Assembly (NCBI RefSeq): GCF_900156895.1
Contig: NZ_FTPD01000003.1
Location: 186,001 to 250,000 of the forward strand
Reading direction: 5' to 3'
Length of the DNA: 64,000 nt
Source: Mesorhizobium prunaredense
GTDB taxonomy: Bacteria > Pseudomonadota > Alphaproteobacteria > Rhizobiales > Rhizobiaceae
This document shows, piece after piece, positions 52,879 to 58,990 of this stretch (positions are counted from its first letter, which is position 1; every line of letters begins with the position of its first letter). Under the pieces are notes generated by a model that ran no database searches, was not told where the DNA came from, and saw nothing but the letters and a program-made list of their open reading frames with translations. The position numbers were made by a program, and so were the translations under genes.

Positions 52879-53640
52879 TCAGATCAGCGGTCGGCGACCT
52901 TCGCTCAACCCTTCCCAGCGGGCGAGTTCCTTGAGCCTTTTGTTGTCGACCACCTCGCAGCCGCCGTCGCGCCAGAAGATAAGCTTGCGGTCGATCAGCT
53001 TGCGGATCGTCTTGTTGGTGTGGACCAGCGACAGGCCGAGCGTATCGGCGAGGTGCTGCTGTGTGATCGGAATCTGCACGGGCGTCCTGCCGTTCAACCC
53101 GACCACCCTGGCGCGACTGGAGATGAAGGCGATGAGATAGGCAGCACGCTCGAGCGCGGTGCGTCTGCCGATACTGAGCAGGTTCTCGTCCAGCATGCGC
53201 TCCTCTCGCGCGGCGATCCAGGTGATGTCGTAGGCGAGGCCCGGATGGCTGCGGTAGAGTTCGGGGAGGGCCTCCCGCTCGAACAGGCAGAGCAGCATCG
53301 GCGACAGCGCTTCCACGGAGTGCTGCATTTCGCCCATCAGACTGCCTTGCAGACCGATGAGATCGCCTGGCATGGAATAGTTCAGAATCTGGCGGCGGCC
53401 ATCCGACAGCAATTTGTAGCGGAAAGCCCAACCCGACAGCACTGTATACAGATGGGCACTGCGGCTTCCCTCAACCAGAACCGTGTCGCCCTTGTCGACG
53501 GCCAGTTCGCCCTTCTTGAAGCCATTGACGAAGACGAGTTCCTGCTTCTCGAACGCCCGGAACGCCGGCAACGGCCGCAGTGGGCAGTTCTCACATGAAT
53601 ACCGGCGGGCGGACAAGGAACGGCCGTTCTGGCCAGACAT
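52879..53640 (-). CDS. Crp/Fnr-family transcriptional regulator
   Basis: The 253-residue protein has an N-terminal CxxC (SCENCPLRPL), a cyclic-nucleotide-type barrel (about 30-145: GDTVLVEGSRSAHLYTVLSG, GDLIGLQGSLMG) and a C-terminal HTH (PITQQHLADTLGLSLVHTNKTIRKL). The barrel lacks the RxS cAMP motif, so a different or no ligand is likely. Two cysteines alone do not make an Fnr-type cluster. ATG 53640 has GAGGGAT upstream. It lies 42 bp downstream of an EcfG-type promoter. Confidence 0.88.
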   Translation of the reverse strand: MSGQNGRSLSARRYSCENCPLRPLPAFRAFEKQELVFVNGFKKGELAVDKGDTVLVEGSRSAHLYTVLSGWAFRYKLLSDGRRQILNYSMPGDLIGLQGSLMGEMQHSVEALSPMLLCLFEREALPELYRSHPGLAYDITWIAAREERMLDENLLSIGRRTALERAAYLIAFISSRARVVGLNGRTPVQIPITQQHLADTLGLSLVHTNKTIRKLIDRKLIFWRDGGCEVVDNKRLKELARWEGLSEGRRPLI

Positions 53641-53681
53641 TTCAATCCCTCTTCGAAGCCCTCTTCCGGAGGGCGATAGCA

Positions 53682-53706
53682 AACGTCCTGCAGGCGTCGA
53701 GGTTCC
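53682..53706 (-). promoter_or_regulatory. EcfG-type promoter of the Crp/Fnr gene
   Basis: On the minus strand GGAAC (53706-53702), 16 bp, CGTT (53685-53682). It would place a second regulator under the stress sigma factor. Confidence 0.82.
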
Positions 53707-53729
53707 GCCATCTGCGGCGGCATGTCTTT

Positions 53730-53777
53730 TTTAAATGACAGGATGCGAAATAACTTTAAATGACAGGAAGCCAAATA
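53730..53777. repeat. 25-bp-period direct repeat between divergent regulators
   Basis: TTTAAATGACAGG at 53730-53742 recurs at 53755-53767, and each copy is followed after 5 bp by AAATA (53748 and 53773). Spacing of 25 bp is about 2.4 helical turns. It may be a duplicated regulator site for the single-domain receiver gene. Confidence 0.6.
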
Positions 53778-53840
53778 GGGATCATGACTCCTCTATCCCT
53801 TGCGCTTGCTGTTCCCTGCGCCCCACGGAGACATCGCCAC

Positions 53841-54221
53841 GTGCCCCCATTGCTGGACGGATTGCGGATTCTCGTTCTGGAGGATGAATTCCTGATCGCC
53901 ATGGATGTCGAGCAGCTTTGCCGCGACTATGGCGCCGGCGATGTGGTCATCGCCCGCGATCTGGCTGAGATCGATCGGCAGAGCATTGCCTCGCGATTCG
54001 ACGCGGCCATCGTCGACCTCATGCTGGGCGGCACTTCGACACTCGATTTCGCTTCGCGGCTGCGCGAAACGGGCGTGCCTTTCGTCTTCGCCTCCGGCTA
54101 TTCCGACATGGACGAAATCAAGGTGGCGTTTCCGGATGTCAGATTGGTCACCAAGCCCTATTCGGGAGACGATCTCGTGGAGGCAGTGGCGTCGGCGTGC
54201 GGGCGCGGACCTGTTGTTTGA
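53841..54221 (+). CDS. Single-domain response regulator (FAT GUY-like)
   Basis: The 126-residue protein is a lone receiver: LRILVLEDEFLIAMDVEQL (acidic pocket), AAIVDLMLGG (phosphoacceptor) and RLVTKPYSGDDL (lysine). VPFVFASGYSD is a near match to the PFxFATGY motif of FAT GUY receivers, some of which tune PhyR signalling. The first strand also resembles the PhyR receiver encoded 1.5 kb away. GTG 53841 with GGAG 10 bp upstream is preferred; ATG 53784 would add 19 residues. Confidence 0.82.
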   Translation: MPPLLDGLRILVLEDEFLIAMDVEQLCRDYGAGDVVIARDLAEIDRQSIASRFDAAIVDLMLGGTSTLDFASRLRETGVPFVFASGYSDMDEIKVAFPDVRLVTKPYSGDDLVEAVASACGRGPVV

Positions 54222-54274
54222 TGTCCGCAGACCGGAGCCCGATTACCGGGTCCCTCATTACCGGTGATCCGTAC

Positions 54275-54826
54275 TCAGGCGGCGTTCGACCCCGTCACCT
54301 GAGCCGAGATCGCATCCGGGCCAAACTCGTCGTCGCCGGAAATCTTCAGGATTTCCTGCAGCCGCGTGCGGGCGCGGCTGACGCGGCTCTTGATCGTTCC
54401 CACCGCACAGCCGCAAATTTCGGCGGCTTCCTCGTAGGAAAAGCCCGACGCGCCGATGAGGATGATGGCTTCGCGCTGGTCCTCTGGCAATTGCTCGAGC
54501 GCGCTACGAAAGTCCTTGAGGTCGAGCTGGCCGTGCTGGGCCGGATGGACGGCTAACCTGGCGGTCATGATGCCGTCGCTATCCTGCACCTCGCGGCCGC
54601 GCTTGCGCATCTGCGAATAGAATTCGTTGCGCAGGATGGTGAACAGCCATGCCTTGAGATTGGTGCCCGGCTCGAAGCTCTCATGCTTGTCCCACGCCTT
54701 GACCAGCGTTTCCTGCACCAGATCGTCGGCCTTGTCGGCGTTTTGCGTCAATGACACGGCAAAGGCCCGCAGGCTCGGAATCGAGGCGAGCAGATCCGTC
54801 TTGAAGCTCTGGGAGACGGCCGCCAT
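54275..54826 (-). CDS. ecfG: General stress response ECF sigma factor
   Basis: The 183-residue protein has sigma region 2 (ADDLVQETLVKAWDKHESFEPGTNLKAWLFTILRNEFYS) and region 4 (LPEDQREAIILIGASGFSYEEAAEICGCAVGTIKSRVSRAR), typical of the EcfG group. It directs RNA polymerase to GGAAC-N16/17-CGTT promoters. It sits 3 bp after nepR in the same unit and is transcribed from an EcfG-type promoter, implying autoregulation. Assignment rests on both sequence and the adjacent nepR and phyR. Confidence 0.93.
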   Translation of the reverse strand: MAAVSQSFKTDLLASIPSLRAFAVSLTQNADKADDLVQETLVKAWDKHESFEPGTNLKAWLFTILRNEFYSQMRKRGREVQDSDGIMTARLAVHPAQHGQLDLKDFRSALEQLPEDQREAIILIGASGFSYEEAAEICGCAVGTIKSRVSRARTRLQEILKISGDDEFGPDAISAQVTGSNAA

Positions 54827-54829
54827 GCC

Positions 54830-55027
54830 TCAGTCCTTTTTCCGTGCAGGTTGGGCCCGTTCCAACTGGCTGAGCAATTGGGCGAAGCGATCCGGCACGC
54901 TATCGGAGACCAGCTCGTCGTAATATTGTTTGAGTTTGCGGCCGATTTCCGAGTTTGGCCCGAGCGGGTCGCCGGAAGCAGCCCGGCGCCGGTTCGTTGC
55001 AGCGCCAGCCGTGTTGTCTTTCCTCAT
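54830..55027 (-). CDS. nepR: Anti-sigma factor NepR
   Basis: A 65-residue protein with the NepR core IGRKLKQYYDELVSDSVPDRF and LLSQLE. NepR holds EcfG inactive until phosphorylated PhyR sequesters it. ATG 55027 was chosen because the family N-terminus is short and disordered and the EcfG promoter at 55123 lies upstream. Encoded 3 bp before ecfG. Confidence 0.93.
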   Translation of the reverse strand: MRKDNTAGAATNRRRAASGDPLGPNSEIGRKLKQYYDELVSDSVPDRFAQLLSQLERAQPARKKD

Positions 55028-55122
55028 GTCGCCATTTCGCCCTTCGTTCCCAGTACCCTGCCGCCTTCCATACACGACGCAAAGCAGGCGGCCCCCTCGT
55101 CTGGTTGCCCGTCCCGATCCCA

Positions 55123-55147
55123 AACGCCTTCCGCTTACATTAGTTCC
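55123..55147 (-). promoter_or_regulatory. EcfG-type promoter of nepR-ecfG
   Basis: On the minus strand GGAAC (55147-55143), 16 bp, CGTT (55126-55123). Its -35 is only 8 bp from the -35 of the opposite phyR promoter. Confidence 0.9.
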
Positions 55148-55155
55148 AAGCCCTC

Positions 55156-55180
55156 GGAACTTTTTCGGAAAGCCGGCGTT
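55156..55180 (+). promoter_or_regulatory. EcfG-type promoter of phyR
   Basis: GGAAC (55156-55160), 16 bp, CGTT (55177-55180), about 80 bp before the phyR start. Confidence 0.9.
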
Positions 55181-55262
55181 TATGCTTTCAGGGTTTATTT
55201 TCGGGGCTTGTCATCAGCTTGGCCTGCTATCTATGCAATTACGTCAGAGGGAGACGTCCATC

Positions 55263-56057
55263 ATGAGCCTATCCGCAACCATCGCTCCACACCTGCCGTT
55301 CCTGCGCCGCTTTTCGCGGGCCGTCTCCGGATCGCAGGAGAGTGGCGACGCGCTGGTCGCTGCGATGCTCGAAGCCATCATCGCCGACGTCGACATCTTT
55401 CCGACCGCGTCGAACGACCGCATCGCGCTCTACAAGGTCTTCGCCAGGCTGTTCACCTCGGTCGCCATCCGCGTTCCGCAAGAACACCCGCAGTCGGCGT
55501 GGGAACAGCGCGCCGCCGCCAATCTGAACGCGATCTCACCCCGTCCCCGCCAGGCCTTCCTGCTGGTCGCCGTCGAAGGTTTCAGCGAAGACGAGGCGGC
55601 GGAGATTCTCGACGTCGACGATCAGGAGTTCTCCGAGCTTCTTGCCGAGGCCAGCAACGAGATTTCCCGCCAAGTGGCAACCGATGTGCTGATCATCGAG
55701 GACGAGCCGCTGATCGCCATGGACATCGAGCAAATGGTCGAGAGCCTGGGCCATCGCGTTGTCGGAACGGCGCGTACCCATGCCGAGGCGGTGGCGATGT
55801 TCGCCAAGACGCGGCCGAAGATGGTGCTGGCCGACATCCAGCTTGCCGACGGCAGCTCGGGCATCGAAGCGGTCAACGAGATCCTGTCGACCACCCCGGT
55901 GCCGGTGATCTTCATCACCGCTTTTCCCGAGCGCCTCCTTACCGGCGAGCGGCCGGAGCCGGCCTTCCTCGTCACCAAGCCGTTCAATCCGGAGATGGTC
56001 AAGGCCCTGATCAGCCAGGCGCTGTTCTTCGACCGGCATGCGAAAGCCGCTGCATAG
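55263..56057 (+). CDS. phyR: General stress response regulator PhyR
   Basis: The 264-residue protein has a sigma-factor-like N-terminal half (about 1-137, FLRRFSRAVSGSQESGDAL and SPRPRQAFLLVAVEGFSEDEAAEIL) and a C-terminal receiver with VLIIEDEPLIAMDIEQM, phosphoacceptor D191 (VLADIQLADG), T219 and K239 in FLVTKPF. On phosphorylation it binds NepR by sigma mimicry and frees EcfG. ATG 55263 has GGGAGA upstream. Divergent from nepR-ecfG with back-to-back EcfG promoters. Likely kinases are the three HWE proteins in this window. Confidence 0.96.
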   Translation: MSLSATIAPHLPFLRRFSRAVSGSQESGDALVAAMLEAIIADVDIFPTASNDRIALYKVFARLFTSVAIRVPQEHPQSAWEQRAAANLNAISPRPRQAFLLVAVEGFSEDEAAEILDVDDQEFSELLAEASNEISRQVATDVLIIEDEPLIAMDIEQMVESLGHRVVGTARTHAEAVAMFAKTRPKMVLADIQLADGSSGIEAVNEILSTTPVPVIFITAFPERLLTGERPEPAFLVTKPFNPEMVKALISQALFFDRHAKAAA

Positions 56058-56076
56058 GGCCGGGCAGCCCGGCCCT
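56056..56076 (+). terminator. Candidate terminator after phyR
   Basis: AGGGCCGG and CCGGCCCT form an 8-bp stem directly at the phyR stop (56056-56076). The following sequence has only a short T-run, so termination efficiency is uncertain. Confidence 0.5.
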
Positions 56077-56232
56077 GAGCGCCCCTTTCCACAGTTCCTC
56101 AGATCGCCCGTTTTCCACAGACGGTAGGACTGGCCGCTTGCGGCCGGCACACGTCACTTGCAACTCACCTGCGCATGACGATCCAATTCGAGCCGGAAAG
56201 CTTTCCAGGGATCGTCTTTTTCGGGAAATGCT

Positions 56233-56257
56233 GGAACAAACGGCAGCGAAAGACGTT
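56233..56257 (+). promoter_or_regulatory. EcfG-type promoter of the DUF1328 gene
   Basis: GGAAC (56233-56237), 16 bp, CGTT (56254-56257), 29 bp before the start codon. Confidence 0.85.
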
Positions 56258-56286
56258 TTTGGCATACTATTTGAAGGAGATGGACC

Positions 56287-56454
56287 ATGCTTTACTGGGC
56301 CCTCGTATTTCTCGTCGTTGCGATCATTGCAGGCGCTCTTGGTTTCGGCGGCATCGCCGGCACTTCGGCTGGTATAGCGCAGATACTGTTTTTCATCTTT
56401 CTCGCTTTCCTGATCATTTCGCTTATTGCGGGCCTGTTCAAACGCGCGTCGTGA
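56287..56454 (+). CDS. Small DUF1328-family (YtjA-like) membrane protein
   Basis: A 55-residue protein almost wholly hydrophobic, with [20 protein letters not shown], then [15 protein letters not shown] and a second span ending [10 protein letters not shown]. The pattern is the DUF1328/YtjA family, two-span inner-membrane peptides of unknown role. AAGGAGA lies 6 bp upstream of the ATG at 56287. The EcfG promoter at 56233 marks it as a stress-response gene. Confidence 0.88.
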   Translation: MLYWALVFLVVAIIAGALGFGGIAGTSAGIAQILFFIFLAFLIISLIAGLFKRAS

Positions 56455-56549
56455 ACTGCGATCGAACACTGGGAGCCGCACCCCTCAAGCGGTTTCCAGC
56501 GACCGCCGGCGGTGTCCTTAGCCGGACGTCGCTCGGCGGACTTCTTTTG

Positions 56550-56574
56550 GGAACCCATTTTTCCGTCAGCCGTT
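56550..56574 (+). promoter_or_regulatory. EcfG-type promoter of the PAS-HWE kinase gene
   Basis: GGAAC (56550-56554), 16 bp, CGTT (56571-56574), ending 29 bp before the kinase start. It would give positive feedback on a likely PhyR kinase. Confidence 0.82.
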
Positions 56575-56603
56575 CAGCACGGAGGGGGTGGGTGAAGTGA
56601 ACG

Positions 56604-57683
56604 ATGCAATCCAGAACCGGAGACATGAAAGACGGCGGACGGAGCGATGAGATCATCGCTTTGCAGTCCGCTGAGAGTGGAATGCAGCTTGGCCGGGCCC
56701 TTCTCCATGCGCTGCACAACGCCGGCATTTCGGTTCTCTATCAGGATCGCGAGATGAAAACCGTCTGGGCCCGCAACATGCGCCCGCCCTGGATTTCCGA
56801 CACGGGGGTTTCCGACACGGGGGGTTCGGAGACGGGGGTTTCCGACACGGGCGACAGCAACGGCATCCTGCCGCTTGCGCAGGCGGAGCGCATCGGCGCG
56901 GCCAAACGCAAGGTCGTCGCATCCGGCAATCCGGAACATCTTGAGCTCAGCATTCCCGCCGACGATGGCGTCCGCTGGTTCCAAATATGGATAGACGCGG
57001 ATCATGACGACGGCGGCGCCGTGCAGGGCGTCGTCACCACCATGGTCGAAACGACCGAGCAGAAACGTCGCGAGCAAACCCTGAAGACGCTGCTGCGCGA
57101 GGTCAGCCACCGTTCGAAGAACCTATTGGCCATCATCCAGAGCATCGCCACCCAGACCAGCCGTTATTCGGACACGCTCAGTGATTTCCTGACACGCTTT
57201 CGCGGCCGGCTGCAGTCGCTTGCCTCATCCCAGGACCTGGTGACCTCGTCCAACTGGCGGGGAGCGGCACTGCGCGAACTGGTGTCCGGCCAGGTCGGCC
57301 GCTATGGAGCCGACCCTGTGCGCAGCCTGCGTTTTCGCGGTGCGAACCCATACCTCAATCCCAATGCGGCCCTGCATATCGGCTTGGCCATGCACGAGCT
57401 TGCCGTCAATTCTGTCAGCTACGGCGCTCTGTCGCGAGCCGACGGGTTCGTCGAGGTGACGGCCGACCTGACGGCCGCTTCCGCTGGCGAGACCGCGCTG
57501 TCGCTGACATGGGCCGAGGCCATCGGAGCCAATGACAATCAGCCGAGCGAGAAGCGCTTTGGCAGCGTCGCGCTCGAGCGCGTCGTGCCTGCGTCGTTGA
57601 ACGGCACGGCGAAACTTGAAATCACCGGGGATCGTCTCGAATACCATCTTGTCGTTCCTCGCGGCAATTTCGAGACGGATTGA
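56604..57683 (+). CDS. HWE-family sensor histidine kinase with PAS-like domain
   Basis: The 359-residue cytoplasmic kinase has a PAS-like domain (about 25-150, HNAGISVLYQDREMKTVWARN), then LLREVSHRSKNLLAIIQSIA (phospho-histidine), LHIGLAMHELAVNSVSYGAL and LSLTWAEA. In the last motif the WxE is present as WAE. Four 5-residue repeats (ISDTG, VSDTG, GSETG, VSDTG) interrupt the PAS-like domain at about residues 64-83. It lies 0.5 kb after phyR under an EcfG promoter and is the best candidate PhyR kinase. Start codon ATG 56604. Confidence 0.88.
   Translation: MQSRTGDMKDGGRSDEIIALQSAESGMQLGRALLHALHNAGISVLYQDREMKTVWARNMRPPWISDTGVSDTGGSETGVSDTGDSNGILPLAQAERIGAAKRKVVASGNPEHLELSIPADDGVRWFQIWIDADHDDGGAVQGVVTTMVETTEQKRREQTLKTLLREVSHRSKNLLAIIQSIATQTSRYSDTLSDFLTRFRGRLQSLASSQDLVTSSNWRGAALRELVSGQVGRYGADPVRSLRFRGANPYLNPNAALHIGLAMHELAVNSVSYGALSRADGFVEVTADLTAASAGETALSLTWAEAIGANDNQPSEKRFGSVALERVVPASLNGTAKLEITGDRLEYHLVVPRGNFETD
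56793..56852 (+). repeat. Four 15-bp coding tandem repeats
   Basis: Units at 56793, 56808, 56823 and 56838 have the consensus GTTTCCGACACGGGG and encode xSDTG. They keep the reading frame, so copy number could change without breaking the kinase. Confidence 0.9.
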
Positions 57684-57700
57684 ACGGACAACAGCCGAGC

Positions 57701-57756
57701 CCAAGAGAGCTGGGACCAAGAGGGTTGGGGCCAAGGGGGTGGGCCAAGAGCTGGGA
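57701..57756. repeat. Degenerate 13-15-bp tandem repeats downstream of the kinase gene
   Basis: CCAAG recurs at 57701, 57716, 57731 and 57744, each followed by a G-rich stretch ending in GGGA or GGGG. No coding role; lies between the kinase and a small gene. Confidence 0.7.
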
Positions 57757-57867
57757 TCGATACCGGCCGCGCCGGCTTAACCATCTGTTCACCATAAAGC
57801 TCGATGCTGTTTTTTCTTCAGACACCACTCCGCATGAGGTCTATCGCAGTTGCTGCGCACGGGAGGA

Positions 57868-58050
57868 ATGGCTTTGACGGTTGCCGACATCAACAGGCTG
57901 GAACAGGCCGCACGCGTTTCGATGAGCGGGTTTCAGGATCTCGAAGCATCCGCAATGCGTTCGCCCCGTGCTTCCTCGCCGATCCCCGGCCTCGCCGCAA
58001 TCGGGCTGGCTGCAGTGGCCGTCCTGGCCGCCGCGTTCCAATTGGTCTAA
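57868..58050 (+). CDS. Small protein with C-terminal hydrophobic segment, unknown
   Basis: A 60-residue protein: polar N-terminal half (DINRLEQAARVSMSGFQDLEAS) and a C-terminal span (GLAAIGLAAVAVLAAAFQLV). GGGAGGA lies just before the ATG at 57868. Likely a tail-anchored membrane peptide. No family recognised and no EcfG promoter found. Confidence 0.6.
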   Translation: MALTVADINRLEQAARVSMSGFQDLEASAMRSPRASSPIPGLAAIGLAAVAVLAAAFQLV

Positions 58051-58059
58051 TGCATGTCG

Positions 58060-58108
58060 CGCAAAAGCTGCCCTCGGGCTTGAACCGAGGGTGTGCAGCG
58101 GTTTTGCG
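58060..58108. repeat. Nested palindrome (possible dispersed repeat)
   Basis: CGCAAAA (58060-58066) pairs with TTTTGCG (58102-58108), and inside it CCCTCGG (58071-58077) pairs with CCGAGGG (58085-58091). It follows the small gene directly and may act as a terminator-like or dispersed repeat structure. Confidence 0.6.
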
Positions 58109-58208
58109 ATAACAATTTGAAGCAAAGCGTCGGACGCAAAGTGGCCGGCGGCTCGTGTTTGGCTCACGCCGATCTGTTTCTCCAATGGTCGCACCAGCCT
58201 GCATCGCA

Positions 58209-58233
58209 GGAACTTTGAGGGATGTTGCCCGTT
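58209..58233 (+). promoter_or_regulatory. EcfG-type promoter of the 108-residue gene
   Basis: GGAAC (58209-58213), 16 bp, CGTT (58230-58233), giving a transcription start close to the ribosome site at about 58241. Confidence 0.85.
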
Positions 58234-58255
58234 CTATGGCGGGAGGACCGTCGCC

Positions 58256-58582
58256 ATGGAACATATCGCTGCCGTGCTGCTGGTCATCGGCTGTTCGAAC
58301 ACGATGACCGAGTGCCGCGAACTGCCGGTATCGGTGAGCGTTTTCGAAACCGCTCAGGAGTGCACCGCCGCGCGTCCGTTTGCCCTGGGCGACGTGCAGG
58401 GTCAGGCTCCGCGCATCATTGCCAAATGCCTTTCCGTCGATCCGGCGCTCGAGGATGATTACGACCGGATCGTCTGGAACGTGCGCCCGGACGGCACGCT
58501 CGACGCGTCCGTAGAGATTTCCGATCTTGAGGTCGCGTTGAGCGGCGCGCGTTCGGAAAAAGACTCTCTTAGCCAACAATGA
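58256..58582 (+). CDS. Stress-regulated protein of unknown function, 108 residues
   Basis: The N-terminus MEHIAAVLLVIGCSNTMTEC has a short hydrophobic run and a cysteine, then a soluble domain with further cysteines (AQECTAARPF and IAKCLSVD) and an acidic C-terminus. It could be an exported or disulfide-containing protein; a lipoprotein is not clear because the run is short. GGGAGGA lies 8 bp upstream of the ATG. Expressed from an EcfG-type promoter. Family not recognised. Confidence 0.72.
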   Translation: MEHIAAVLLVIGCSNTMTECRELPVSVSVFETAQECTAARPFALGDVQGQAPRIIAKCLSVDPALEDDYDRIVWNVRPDGTLDASVEISDLEVALSGARSEKDSLSQQ

Positions 58583-58663
58583 AATCGAGCAGGCAAAACG
58601 CTTTTTCGCATGATAAGTGACGAGTGGAGCTACAAGTGAGGAAAAAGGCGAGGAGTGACCCCT

Positions 58664-58906
58664 ATGCGGAAGATGATTATTGCCATGGTTGCCGCGATCG
58701 CGGTCAGCGGTTGCAGCACCACCGAGCAGGATGTCGGCGTCGGTGCCGGTGTCGGCGCTCTGGCCGGCGGCCTGATTGACGGCGGCAAGGGTGCGCTGGT
58801 GGGCGCAGCCATCGGTGCCGGTACCGGCCTGCTGGTGCGCAACCTGCGCAATGGCTATTGCCAGTACCGCGACAACCGTGGCCGTCTCTTTACGGCTCGC
58901 TGCTGA
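58664..58906 (+). CDS. Glycine-zipper lipoprotein
   Basis: The 80-residue product has a lipoprotein signal (MIIAMVAAIAVSGC, lipidated cysteine near residue 17) and a glycine-zipper segment with GVGAGVGALAGGLIDGGKGA and ALVGAAIGAGTGLLV, then RNGYCQYRDNRGRLFTARC. It resembles SlyB/OsmB-like outer-membrane lipoproteins. AGGAG lies upstream of ATG 58664; a GTG at 58655 is less likely. A hairpin terminator candidate follows. Confidence 0.85.
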   Translation: MRKMIIAMVAAIAVSGCSTTEQDVGVGAGVGALAGGLIDGGKGALVGAAIGAGTGLLVRNLRNGYCQYRDNRGRLFTARC

Positions 58907-58936
58907 TCCATTTCAAACGCAAGAGCATCAGAAGCG

Positions 58937-58963
58937 GAGACCGGACGAGCCCGGTCTCTGTTT
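58937..58963 (+). terminator. Terminator candidate after the lipoprotein gene
   Basis: GAGACCGG (58937-58944) pairs with CCGGTCTC (58951-58958), 6-base loop, followed by TGTTT. Short T-run, so moderately strong at best. Confidence 0.6.
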
Positions 58964-58990
58964 CGGAAACGAACGGTTTGCGGCAGCGTT

